A DNA stretch of 64,000 nt. It comes from Lactobacillaceae bacterium UBA5807 (GTDB taxonomy: Bacteria > Bacillota > Bacilli > Lactobacillales > Lactobacillaceae). Shown piece by piece: positions 1-8,185 of this stretch. The stretch is taken from assembly GCA_002418005.1 (NCBI GenBank), contig DIDF01000041.1:76782-140781 (forward strand), given 5' to 3'. Positions within the stretch are counted from its first letter, which is position 1. Each line of letters begins with the position of its first letter. The notes below the pieces were generated by a model, which was given only the letters and a program-made list of their open reading frames with translations, was not told the DNA's origin and did no database searches. The translations under genes and the position numbers were made by a program.

Positions 1-971
1 ATGGTGGGACTTACAATCTCTTTAACATTACTTTGCCAAAGCTTGGAGTTAAAACCCATTTCGTAAATTCCGATGATCCGGAAAACTTTGAAAAAGAAAT
101 CAATGACCATACCAAGGCTTTATACCTTGAAACAATCGGTAACCCAAACATTAATTTAACTGATATTGATAAGGTTGCTGAAATTGCTCATAATCACGGG
201 ATTTTGTTGATTGTTGACAACACGTTTGCTTCACCATACTTATACAAGCCTCTGGATCACGGTGCTGATGTTGTTATTGAATCAGCAACCAAATTCATCG
301 AAGGCCACGGAACTACCATGGGCGGAATCATTGTTGAAAACGGTAAGTTTGATTACAAAGAAAGCGGCAGATATCCTGGTTTCACGACTCCAAACGCTCA
401 ATATAATGGTTTGGTATTTGCTGATTTAAAGGGAGCAGCATTTACAACCAAAGTTCGTTCAGAAAGCCTTCGTGATTATGGTGCTGCGATTAGTCCCTTT
501 AACTCATTTCTATTGCTCCAAGGACTAGAAACATTATCTCTTAGAGTTGAACGTCATGTAGAAAACGCCAGAAAAGTTGTTGCCTATTTGAACAGCAATC
601 CAAAAGTTGCCTGGATTAAGTATCCTGAACTAAAAGACAGCAAGTATTATGGCTTAGCCAAGAAGTACTTCCCAAGAGGTGTTGGTTCAATCTTCACAAT
701 TGGTTTGAAGGGCGGCGAGGAAGCCGGCAAGAAGTTGACTGAGAGCACCAAATTATTCTCACTTTTAGCAAATGTTGGGGATGCTAAATCCTTGATTATT
801 CATCCAGCTTCAACCACCCATGCTCAACTTAACGATAAAGAACTCAAAGAAGCCGGAATTACTCGTGATTTAATTAGAATTTCAGTTGGAATTGAAAATG
901 CCGACGATCTAATCGCTGATTTGGATCAAGCTTTATCAAAGGTCGATAGTAAAGTTAACGAACTGGTTTAA
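1..971 (+). CDS. O-acetylhomoserine/O-acetylserine sulfhydrylase, 5' end outside window
   Basis: PLP-dependent enzyme of the Cys/Met metabolism family (MetY/CysK2-like) that would make homocysteine from O-acetylhomoserine and sulfide. The open frame runs in from the window edge (first full codon at base 3, reading [15 protein letters not shown]), so about 100 N-terminal residues are missing. The motif [15 protein letters not shown] carries the PLP-binding lysine, and [21 protein letters not shown] is the typical segment before it. The C-terminal [13 protein letters not shown] motif is also typical of this subgroup. The internal TTG at 33 is not a plausible start because homology continues upstream of it. 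The amino-acid permease follows 32 bases downstream and is probably co-transcribed. Substrate choice between O-acetylhomoserine and O-acetylserine cannot be settled from sequence alone. Confidence 0.9.
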   Translation, partial: GGTYNLFNITLPKLGVKTHFVNSDDPENFEKEINDHTKALYLETIGNPNINLTDIDKVAEIAHNHGILLIVDNTFASPYLYKPLDHGADVVIESATKFIEGHGTTMGGIIVENGKFDYKESGRYPGFTTPNAQYNGLVFADLKGAAFTTKVRSESLRDYGAAISPFNSFLLLQGLETLSLRVERHVENARKVVAYLNSNPKVAWIKYPELKDSKYYGLAKKYFPRGVGSIFTIGLKGGEEAGKKLTESTKLFSLLANVGDAKSLIIHPASTTHAQLNDKELKEAGITRDLIRISVGIENADDLIADLDQALSKVDSKVNELV

Positions 972-1003
972 TAAATAGTTAATAATAGGGGGCACAAAAA
1001 ATT

Positions 1004-2421
1004 ATGGCAGCGCAGGCAGAACAAATTGAGGTTAATAAAGATGGTACCCGTCGAGGACTTTCCAACATTGCGGTTCAGATGATTGCTTTTGGGGGTTCAA
1101 TTGGAACTGGATTGTTTCTTGGAGCCGGAAGTACGATTCATGAAACGGGGCCTTCAATTTTATTCGTTTATCTTTTAATCGGAATCTTCTTCTTTTTCAT
1201 GATGAGAGCGATTGGAGAAATGATGTATTCCGATCCAGAGCAGCACACATTTGTGTCGTTTATAGGTAAATACGTTAACCATAGATTGGGATACTTCGCT
1301 GCTTGGAGTTACTGGGCGGAACTGATTTTGGCGGGAATGGCAGAATTAACCGCTATTTCCACTTATATTAAGTTTTGGCTACCAGGAGTTCCTTCGTGGT
1401 TAGTTCAGGTTATCTTTTTGCTGGTTTTAACAATCGTTAATATGTCGATGGTAAAATCCTTTGGTCATTCAGAAACATTCCTGTCAGGAATAAAGATAGT
1501 CGCAATTCTGGCCTTAATTGGAATTGGAATTTATCTTGTAGCTACTCACCACCAAAATCCAGCAGGAACGCATGCCTCATGGAGCAACATTACTCAAGGT
1601 TTTACTCTATTTCCAAATGGCATCCATTCGTTTGTAAATGCATTTCCAATGGTCTTCTTTGCTTTTCAGGGGATGGAATTTGTTGGCATCACCACTGCTG
1701 AAACTAAGAAACCTTTAAAAGTGTTGCCAAAAGCAGTTAACCAAATCATTGGCAGAATTCTGCTGTTTTACATTGGTTCTTTGATAGTGATTATGGCTAT
1801 AACACCTTGGCAGTCTTTGAGTCAATCTCAAAGCCCATTTGTTCAAATCTTTCAGTTGGCGGGACTGCCTGCGGCTTCACAAATAATTAATATGGTTGTC
1901 ATTGCTGCTGCCTGCTCTACTTTAAATAGCGCCATTTTCTCGACTGGCCGTCATTTATACCAGCTTGCCGAGGAATCTCACGGCCCACTAAAATCGTTTA
2001 ATAAGGTTTCAAAGAGTGGTATTCCTTATGTCAGCGTCTTGTTTTCAGCGGCCATGATGCTGTTTGCGCCAATTATTAGTTCATTTAATGCATTGGGAAC
2101 AGCCTTTACGTTCATTGCTTCTATTTCAAGTGATATTTATATTTTGGTATGTATCTTTTGGTATGTATCTTAACCATGGTTGCTCACTGGAAGTATCGCC
2201 AGTCCAAATATTTCAACGTAAATGGCTTTAAAATGCCTGGATACAAATGGTCTAATCCTTTGACCATCGCTTTGTTTGTGGGAATATTTATCAGTCTTTT
2301 CTTTAACCAAGCTTCCATCTTTGCTGCAGTGGGGGCTTTGATCTGGTTAGTAGGATTCAATTTAATTCTTACTCTCAAGGATCGAAGAAAAGCAACTGAA
2401 ACTAGTTTTGAAAATAGTTAA
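1004..2421 (+). pseudogene. AAT-family amino-acid permease, frameshifted by a 14-bp tandem duplication
   Basis: APC-superfamily permease of the AAT type. The N-terminal segment GLSNIAVQMIAFGGSIGTGLFLGAG is TM1 with the amino-acid-binding glycine motif, and hydrophobic helices follow throughout. Translation from ATG 1004 stops at 2173, after 389 residues. A second frame resumes with VCILTMVAHWKYRQSK and runs to 2421. The break is exactly at two consecutive copies of TTGGTATGTATCTT. Removing one copy restores a continuous protein of about 467 residues, the normal AAT length, reading SSDIYILVCILTMVAHWKYR. The last two helices are therefore lost as the sequence stands. The RBS is a GGGGG stretch before ATG 1004. 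The substrate is unknown; the neighbouring sulfhydrylase gives only a weak hint of sulfur amino acids. Confidence 0.88.
2143..2171 (+). repeat. 14-bp tandem duplication inside the permease gene
   Basis: Two perfect head-to-tail copies of TTGGTATGTATCTT (2144-2157 and 2158-2171), with one extra matching base on the left. Because 14 is not a multiple of three, the duplication shifts the frame and creates the stop at 2171-2173. Confidence 0.97.
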
Positions 2422-2453
2422 AAAAGGCATTAAGTTCATGTTAATAGTGTAAT

Positions 2454-2490
2454 AAATAAAGTGACCAGATAACGGTCACTTTATTTTTTT
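2454..2490 (+). terminator. Rho-independent terminator after the permease
   Basis: Arms AAATAAAGTGACC (2454-2466) and GGTCACTTTATTT (2474-2486) pair perfectly around a 7-base loop and run into a T tract. Confidence 0.93.
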
Positions 2491-2571
2491 GAAAAATTTT
2501 GTTAACGATTACATGCCAATTACCTTAACTAAAGGAAGTATTTTAGTAAAGTTAGGTGCAACAAAAAGTTA

Positions 2572-2600
2572 TTTACATTCAAATTAACTGATATTAAGAT
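2572..2600 (+). promoter_or_regulatory. Candidate promoter of mntH1
   Basis: TTTACA at 2572-2577 and TAAGAT at 2595-2600 are separated by 17 bases, about 30 bases before the ATG. An imperfect palindrome CCTTAACTAAAGG and the half-site-like TTAGGTGCAACA lie just upstream and could bind a DtxR/MntR-type regulator. That regulatory reading is only a guess. Confidence 0.5.
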
Positions 2601-2628
2601 AAGTGTTGAAAAGAGGTATCAATTCAAC

Positions 2629-4197
2629 ATGGACAAAAAAGATAAGCCTTCAAAAAAGGAACATTTAATTCACTACGCAAATGGTCCTTCGCTAGAAGAG
2701 ATTAATGGTTCCATTGCTGTTCCTCATGGGATGGGTTTTTGGAAAACATTATTTATGTACTCAGGCCCTGGTGCACTAGTTGCCGTGGGCTATATGGACC
2801 CAGGTAATTGGTCAACTTCAATTACCGGTGGGCAAAACTTCCAGTACCTGCTAATGTCTGTTATCTTAATGTCGAGTTTAATTGCCATGTTATTGCAGTA
2901 TATGGCGGCTAAACTGGGTATTGTGACTCAAATGGATTTAGCTCAGGCAATTCGAGCCCGTACTAGTAAAACTTTGGGAATTGTTTTGTGGTTACTTACT
3001 GAATTAGCCATCATGGCAACTGATATTGCCGAAGTAATCGGTGCTGCGATTGCTTTGTATTTGCTTTTTCATATTCCATTGGTTTACGCCGTATTTATTA
3101 CCGTTTTTGATGTTTTGCTTTTGCTATTATTGACTAAAGTTGGTTTTAGAAAAATCGAAGCAATCGTCGTATGTCTGATTATGGTAATTTTGTGTGTCTT
3201 TGTTTATCAAGTTGCCCTTTCAGACCCTGATTGGCTAGGTGTCTTTAAGGGTTTGATTCCAACTACTAAGACCTTTGCATCATCTCCAGAAGTTGGTGGC
3301 GATAACCCATTGAATGGAGCTTTAGGAATTATCGGTGCTACCGTTATGCCCCATAACTTGTACCTGCATTCAGCTATTTCTCAAACTCGAAAAGTTAACC
3401 ATAATGATGAAAATGATGTTGCAAGAACAGTTAGATTTACGACTTGGGACTCGAATATTCAACTCTCTTTTGCCTTTGTTGTTAACTCACTTTTATTGAT
3501 TATGGGTGTTGCTGTTTTCAAAGCTGGGGCTGTAAAAGATCCATCATTCTTCGGCTTATTCCAAGCTTTATCAAATACTTCAATGTTGAGTAATGGTGTT
3601 TTAATTGCTGTTGCCAAATCCGGGATTTTGTCAGTTTTGTTTGCTGTTGCTTTGTTGGCTTCAGGACAAAATTCCACAATTACTGGGACATTAACTGGCC
3701 AGGTTATCATGGAAGGGTTTATTCATATGAAGATGCCGCTTTGGCTGCGTCGTTTGGTAACTCGTTTAATTTCAGTTATTCCAGTTTTGATTTGTGTTGC
3801 GATGACTAGCCATGATACGCCAATTCAGCAACATATTGCTTTAAATAATCTAATGAATAATTCTCAGGTATTCTTGGCGTTTGCTTTACCATTTTCAATG
3901 CTGCCGCTGTTATTAATGACTGACAGTAAGATTGATATGAAGGGACAAAGATTTGCCAATAATATTTGGGTCAAAATTGCTGGCTGGTTCTCAGTTATTG
4001 CTTTAACAGCACTGAATATGAAAGGTCTGCCAGATTCCATTGCTGGATTTTACGGTGATAATCCAACAGCTGCTCAGATTTCTACTGCCAACACTATTGC
4101 TTATGTCCTTATTTTCTTGATTCTTGCTTTGTTGATTTGGACTGTATTTGATATGCGCAGAACTAACAATAAAGTTCTTGAGAGAGCAGGAGACTAG
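2629..4197 (+). CDS. mntH: Nramp-family manganese/divalent metal transporter (first copy)
   Basis: Proton-coupled Mn2+ (and possibly Fe2+) importer in the cytoplasmic membrane. Both canonical metal-binding motifs are present: DPGN at residues 57-60 (TM1, GYMDPGNW) and MPHN at 240-243 (TM6, VMPHNLYLHS). The 522-residue length with a charged N-terminal extension (KKEHLIHYANGPSLEEINGS) is typical of lactobacillar MntH. ATG 2629 is chosen because the N-terminal extension is shared with the second copy at 8182. The universal-stress gene follows after 33 bases with no terminator, so the two are probably co-transcribed, a linkage I recall as common in lactobacilli. Confidence 0.93.
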   Translation: MDKKDKPSKKEHLIHYANGPSLEEINGSIAVPHGMGFWKTLFMYSGPGALVAVGYMDPGNWSTSITGGQNFQYLLMSVILMSSLIAMLLQYMAAKLGIVTQMDLAQAIRARTSKTLGIVLWLLTELAIMATDIAEVIGAAIALYLLFHIPLVYAVFITVFDVLLLLLLTKVGFRKIEAIVVCLIMVILCVFVYQVALSDPDWLGVFKGLIPTTKTFASSPEVGGDNPLNGALGIIGATVMPHNLYLHSAISQTRKVNHNDENDVARTVRFTTWDSNIQLSFAFVVNSLLLIMGVAVFKAGAVKDPSFFGLFQALSNTSMLSNGVLIAVAKSGILSVLFAVALLASGQNSTITGTLTGQVIMEGFIHMKMPLWLRRLVTRLISVIPVLICVAMTSHDTPIQQHIALNNLMNNSQVFLAFALPFSMLPLLLMTDSKIDMKGQRFANNIWVKIAGWFSVIALTALNMKGLPDSIAGFYGDNPTAAQISTANTIAYVLIFLILALLIWTVFDMRRTNNKVLERAGD

Positions 4198-4230
4198 CAG
4201 TAGAATAGACTGGTAAAAGGAGATAGAGTA

Positions 4231-4686
4231 ATGGATAACGGTAATTCAGAACATACCAAATTTAATCGAATATTAGTTGGTGTTGATGATTCTCCTGACG
4301 CTCAGCTCGCATTTAGATATGCCATTAATGAAGCCCGCGATCATGATGCAACGCTTTACATTACCTCAATTCTTGAAAGTGATGAAATGAATGTTTACCA
4401 GGCACTTAGCAAGGATTATGTTCATGGCAAACGTGAAGACCTGGAAAAGCATATTGCTGGATATCGTGATTTGGCACTGCGAGCAGGCGTAAAAAATGTT
4501 GAGATGGTCATCGCTGAAGGCGATCCTGGTGAAACAATTGTTAAAAGCGTTATTCCGGCGACCAAAGCTGATCTGTTAATTATTGGCTCTTTGGCAAAAA
4601 CCGGATTTAGAAAACGATTTGGTTCTCAGGCTGCATATATGGCAAAATATTCACCAATTTCAGTTATGGTTGTTAGACAGAAATAA
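4231..4686 (+). CDS. Universal stress protein, UspA family
   Basis: A 151-residue single Usp domain. The start RILVGVDDSPDAQLAFRYAINEARDHDATLYI is the classical first strand with the Asp that contacts nucleotide. The C-terminal half contains LLIIGSLAKTGFRKRFGSQAAYMAKYSPISVMVVR, the Usp phosphate-binding and final-strand region, although the canonical G-2x-G-9x-G(S/T) spacing is not clean, so ATP binding is uncertain. It lies 33 bases behind mntH1 in the same orientation, with AAAGGAG as RBS, and is followed by a terminator. Its precise role is unknown; co-transcription suggests a link to manganese or stress. Confidence 0.88.
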   Translation: MDNGNSEHTKFNRILVGVDDSPDAQLAFRYAINEARDHDATLYITSILESDEMNVYQALSKDYVHGKREDLEKHIAGYRDLALRAGVKNVEMVIAEGDPGETIVKSVIPATKADLLIIGSLAKTGFRKRFGSQAAYMAKYSPISVMVVRQK

Positions 4687-4705
4687 ATTAGTAAATTAAC
4701 TTAGG

Positions 4706-4746
4706 AGGCCAGTGAGTGTGTGAAGACATACTTCTGGTCTTTTTTA
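4706..4746 (+). terminator. Terminator of the mntH1-uspA unit
   Basis: AGGCCAG (4706-4712) pairs with CTGGTCT (4734-4740); the inner bases extend the stem through GTGTGT/ACATAC-like pairs, and a T run follows. It overlaps the extreme 5' end of the longer open frame of the next gene, which is one reason to start that gene at 4767. Confidence 0.8.
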
Positions 4747-4766
4747 TTATTTTTGGGGGAAAGAAA

Positions 4767-6128
4767 ATGGATGAAACAGCAGAAAATAAGCAGAAGTGGT
4801 TTGTCGCCACTCTTTTGATGGGAACTTTTACAATGTCGATAAGTCAGTCAGCTTTGTCAACGGCGTATCCAACTTTTATGAAATACTTTAGTTTGCCGGC
4901 AAGCACAATTGCATGGCTGACAACCGGTTTTATGCTGATTATGTCAGTGGTTATGCCTTTGTCACCCTGGCTGATGAATAATTTCAAATTTAAACCACTT
5001 TATTTGACTTTACTCACTATATTTCTAATTGGAACTTTGATTATTATCTTTGCTCCAAATTTTGGAATTATGATGGTTGGCAGATTGATGGAAGGATTTT
5101 CAGTTGGCGTTTTGTTTCCTTCCTACCAGTCAGTCATTTTGGAAATTACCCCAATTAAACGGCGGGGGACTGTTATGGGGACCGTTGGGTTAGTTATGGG
5201 TTCGGCATTAGCAGTCGGCCCAATTGTTTCCGGAGTTTTACTGCGACTATTTGATTGGCAGGCAATTTTCGTTGCTTTTATGGTTATTCTTGGATTGGTT
5301 TTCATTTTGGCCACGAAGACAATTGGCAGTCCAATGAAGCTGAAAAAATCAGGGTTTGATTTTCTTTCGGTATTTCTTTCAATTGGTATTATTGGTTTAC
5401 TTTATTTCATTAATGAATTACCAAAGATGGCAATGGATAACTATCTTAACTGGGGAATCTTCCTGGTTTCGCTTGGCCTTCTTTGGCTGTTTGTGAGAAG
5501 ACAGCTTAAAGAACCTGAACCACTCTTACGACTGGATATTATGACGATTCCAAACTTTGATTTAGGTGTTGCTTTGACCTCACTTTCATATATGTCTCTT
5601 ATTACTGTCACAATTGTGATGCCATTATATTTTCAGCAGTCTTTAGGCCTTAACCCACTGTGGTCTGGGCTTTCACTTGTTCCTGCAGCGGCATTACTAT
5701 CATGGTTGAATCGAAGAAGTGGGCGTTTAGCCGACAGAATTGGATTTAAACCAGTTATTGTGATTGGTTTTGTTTTATTTATTATTGGCTGGCTGCTATT
5801 GTTACTAACATCCGACTTAAGAAATATTTGGATCGCAATCATTGGCACCATGGTGGTTGAAGCTGGTAATGCTTTTGCTATGATGCCAGCCACAACCTTG
5901 GGCGCAAATTCTCTAAGTGACGATTTAATTCCTCATGGTTCTTCTATCATTGCCACTGTTAGACAGATTTTAGGTTCTACGGCGATTGTGATTGCCACTG
6001 TTATTTTGGATCTTAGTGGTTTTAAAACAGTATTTTTTACCTTTTTAATTCTTGAAGTCTTTGCATTATTTATTGCTTTAATTATAAAAGATACCAAAAA
6101 AGATACCAAGAAAATGAAAACGGCATAG
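4767..6128 (+). CDS. MFS drug-exporter-like transporter (EmrB/LmrB type)
   Basis: A 453-residue integral membrane protein of the major facilitator superfamily, DHA2-like group. The N-terminal half contains PTFMKYFSLPASTIAWLTTGFMLIMSVVMPLSPWL and GRLMEGFSVGVLFPSYQSVILEITP. These match the TM1-TM5 pattern of EmrB/QacA/LmrB proteins, including motif C (GSALAVGPIVSGVLL). ATG 4767 with the GGGGGAAAG RBS is preferred over the upstream TTG at 4716, which would lie inside the preceding terminator. The C-terminus is short and lysine-rich. The substrate cannot be inferred. It appears to be transcribed alone. Confidence 0.85.
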   Translation: MDETAENKQKWFVATLLMGTFTMSISQSALSTAYPTFMKYFSLPASTIAWLTTGFMLIMSVVMPLSPWLMNNFKFKPLYLTLLTIFLIGTLIIIFAPNFGIMMVGRLMEGFSVGVLFPSYQSVILEITPIKRRGTVMGTVGLVMGSALAVGPIVSGVLLRLFDWQAIFVAFMVILGLVFILATKTIGSPMKLKKSGFDFLSVFLSIGIIGLLYFINELPKMAMDNYLNWGIFLVSLGLLWLFVRRQLKEPEPLLRLDIMTIPNFDLGVALTSLSYMSLITVTIVMPLYFQQSLGLNPLWSGLSLVPAAALLSWLNRRSGRLADRIGFKPVIVIGFVLFIIGWLLLLLTSDLRNIWIAIIGTMVVEAGNAFAMMPATTLGANSLSDDLIPHGSSIIATVRQILGSTAIVIATVILDLSGFKTVFFTFLILEVFALFIALIIKDTKKDTKKMKTA

Positions 6129-6342
6129 TCTCTTTCAACAATTGGGGTTCAGCCTATATATGAAAACAAAATAGTAAATTCTTGCTTCTATTTTCACCAC
6201 ATGGTAGACTTAATTTGGCGGTTAAAAAGAGCCGTAAGACCATCACATTGATATTTACATACGAGTTTTTCCACTTTTTGGATTAGCTCGTTTTATACCT
6301 TTTGTGGTCTCATCATTTACGTAAAATTTAGGAGGAATCATA
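6129..6342 (+). other. 214-base leader before the aldehyde dehydrogenase, with unexplained inverted repeats
   Basis: No open frame was seen. AGACCA (6237-6242) can pair with TGGTCT (6305-6310), enclosing CGAG/CTCG (6262-6265 and 6287-6290). A perfect 10-bp palindrome TTTACGTAAA (6316-6325) lies just before the RBS AGGAGG. No obvious -35/-10 pair stands out. This may be a structured 5' untranslated region or an operator region; no known riboswitch was recognised. Confidence 0.35.
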
Positions 6343-7773
6343 ATGGCATATAGAACACTGAACCCTTTTAACAATGAATTGGTGAAGGAATACCCAAATT
6401 CAACTGATCAAGAGTTAGATGAAGCTATTGCTCAAGAATATGATCTTTATCAAACTTGGAAAAAACAGGATATTTCTGAAAGGGCTAAGATTCTTCATAA
6501 CATCGCCAAATATTTTCGTGATCATGAAGAAGATTTAGCTAAAACTTGTACCATTGACATGGGAAAACTGTTAACAGAATCACGTGGTGAAGTTGAACTT
6601 TGCGCAATTATTGCTGACTGGTTTGCTGATCATTCCGAAGAACTTTTAAAACCATACAAGATTGATACTATTGCAACTGGCGAAGCAATTGTTGAAAAAC
6701 ACCCAACTGGTGTAATCATGATGGTTGAACCATGGAACTTTCCATATTATCAAATCATGCGGGTTTTTGCCCCAAACTTTATGGTCGGCAATCCAATGAT
6801 TTTAAAACACGCCGCAATTACCCCAGGATCAGCTCAGGCATTTGCTGATGCTGTTTTGGCAGCAGGAGCACCTAAGGGTTCATTAACCAACCTATTTCTT
6901 TCTTATGATCAAGTTCCAAAAGCAATTGCTGATCCAAGAGTTCAAGGCGTTGCTTTGACTGGGTCAGAAAAGGGTGGCACAGCAGTTGCTGCAGCTGCCG
7001 GCAAATATTTGAAGAAGAGTACCATGGAACTTGGCGGAACTGATGCATTCGTTGTTTTGGATGATGCAAACATGGATGATGTAACCAATATTGCATGGCG
7101 TGCCCGTTTGTACAATGATGGCCAGGTATGTACTTCATCAAAGAGATTCATTGTAATGGATAAGGTATATGACGAATTCCTTGATAAGTTAGTAGAAAAC
7201 TTTAGCAAAGTTAAGATGGGCGATCCAATGGATCCAGCCACTACTCTTGCGCCAATGAACAGCGAAAGAGCTAAAAATAAGCTTCAAGGTCAACTAGATG
7301 CTGCGATTGCTGCTGGTGCTAAAGTTGCTTATGGTAACAAACCGGTTACTGACTTTGATGGTCAATTCTTTACCCCAACAATTTTGACTGACATTTCCAA
7401 AGACAATCCAGCATACAGAGAAGAAATGTTTGGTCCAGTTGCCCAAGTTTACAAAGTTCATACTGAACAAGAAGCAATTGACTTGGCTAATGATTCAATG
7501 TATGGCTTAGGTGGCATTGTTTTTGCTGGTGATGCTGACCACGGTGCTGAAGTTGCTTCTCAAATTGAAACTGGCATGGTTTTTGTTAACAACTTCATGT
7601 CATCACTTCCTGAATTACCATTTGGTGGTGTTAAGAATTCTGGATATGGTCGTGAAATGAGTTCAATTGGTCAAATGGCCTTTGTTAACGAACAATTAAT
7701 TGTTAAGGCAGATCATTCTAATCTTGCTAACCCAGCAGGTGGTTTGGTTGCTTTAGACCCACAAAATAAGTAA
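6343..7773 (+). CDS. NAD(P)-dependent aldehyde dehydrogenase (succinate-semialdehyde dehydrogenase-like)
   Basis: A 476-residue ALDH-superfamily oxidoreductase that oxidises an aldehyde to its acid in the cytosol. Catalytic residues are in place: Asn132 (EPWNFP), Glu229 (MELGGTDAFVV) and the nucleophile Cys263 (NDGQVCTSSKRFIV). The NAD-binding segment LTGSEKGG and the C-terminal PFGGVKNSGYGRE are typical of the GabD/YneI-like group, which is commonly annotated as succinate-semialdehyde dehydrogenase in lactobacilli. The start follows a strong RBS (AGGAGG) at 6331-6336. It is monocistronic, closed by a terminator. The actual aldehyde used is not shown by the sequence. Confidence 0.88.
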   Translation: MAYRTLNPFNNELVKEYPNSTDQELDEAIAQEYDLYQTWKKQDISERAKILHNIAKYFRDHEEDLAKTCTIDMGKLLTESRGEVELCAIIADWFADHSEELLKPYKIDTIATGEAIVEKHPTGVIMMVEPWNFPYYQIMRVFAPNFMVGNPMILKHAAITPGSAQAFADAVLAAGAPKGSLTNLFLSYDQVPKAIADPRVQGVALTGSEKGGTAVAAAAGKYLKKSTMELGGTDAFVVLDDANMDDVTNIAWRARLYNDGQVCTSSKRFIVMDKVYDEFLDKLVENFSKVKMGDPMDPATTLAPMNSERAKNKLQGQLDAAIAAGAKVAYGNKPVTDFDGQFFTPTILTDISKDNPAYREEMFGPVAQVYKVHTEQEAIDLANDSMYGLGGIVFAGDADHGAEVASQIETGMVFVNNFMSSLPELPFGGVKNSGYGREMSSIGQMAFVNEQLIVKADHSNLANPAGGLVALDPQNK

Positions 7774-7803
7774 TTATTTTTAAAAAGTTAATCAACATTA
7801 GAT

Positions 7804-7853
7804 AGGTGAGGCAAACATTTTAGAAAAAAGATGTTTGGCTTACTTATTTTTTT
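7804..7853 (+). terminator. Terminator after the aldehyde dehydrogenase
   Basis: AGGTGAGGCAAACAT (7804-7818) pairs with ATGTTTGGCTTACTT (7831-7845), allowing G-U pairs, followed by eight T. Confidence 0.88.
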
Positions 7854-8041
7854 ATATCAATAAAGGCAAAAAAATTAGTTTAGGGGGCAATTATAAGTGT
7901 TAATCTTTTTAACTTGAACCTATAATAGGGTTTGAAAGGAATTGATTGATAATTTCCTTTATTACTTGCTCAAATTATTGATGATATTGCTGGCCTAATG
8001 GTGTTTGTGGCCAGAAAGTTAATTACCACCAAAAAATTAAG

Positions 8042-8069
8042 TTGACTTGTTATAAAATATCTATATAAT
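8042..8069 (+). promoter_or_regulatory. Promoter of mntH2
   Basis: TTGACT (8042-8047) and TATAAT (8064-8069) with a 16-base spacer. Confidence 0.75.
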
Positions 8070-8081
8070 TTAGTTGGATTT

Positions 8082-8102
8082 GAGTTAAGCACTATTTAAC
8101 TC
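8082..8102 (+). promoter_or_regulatory. Perfect palindrome just after the mntH2 promoter
   Basis: GAGTTAA (8082-8088) and TTAACTC (8096-8102) flank a 7-base spacer, starting about 12 bases after the -10. This is the position of a repressor operator or an early transcript hairpin. The binding protein is unknown; an MntR-like regulator is one possibility. Confidence 0.5.
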
Positions 8103-8140
8103 GGGTTCCGAATTTCAAACCAATGAAAAGAGGGATCTTA

Positions 8141-8185
8141 ATGATGAGGGAGAACGTCGTGGATAATCAAAAAAACATCGCATGA
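8141..8185 (+). other. 14-codon leader frame whose stop overlaps the mntH2 start (ATGA); probable displaced native start
   Basis: An AGAGGG RBS precedes ATG 8141, which reads [14 protein letters not shown] and stops at 8183-8185, so the mntH2 ATG (8182) and this TGA overlap as ATGA. The frame contains a run of seven A (8169-8175). With eight A it would continue [16 protein letters not shown] and join the transporter, matching the KKEHLIHY stretch in mntH1. GTG 8159, preceded by AGGGAG, is then the likely original start. Confidence 0.7.

Larger units (their letters stand above)
7854..8140 (+). other. Upstream region of mntH2: two hairpins, promoter and operator-like palindrome
   Basis: AAAGGAA/TTCCTTT (7935-7941 and 7954-7960) and CTGGCC/GGCCAG (7990-7995 and 8009-8014) form two hairpins upstream of the promoter. 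Neither has a T run and neither belongs to a family I recognise. I looked for yybP-ykoY (manganese) riboswitch landmarks and did not see them. No open frame was found before 8141. Confidence 0.4.

Noticed and set aside
6872..7241. Minus-strand open frames inside the aldehyde dehydrogenase
   Set aside because: Antisense to an enzyme with all catalytic residues; no supporting signals.
8041..8140. Possible manganese (yybP-ykoY) riboswitch before mntH2
   Set aside because: The conserved four-way junction landmarks were not found; only simple hairpins and a palindrome are visible.
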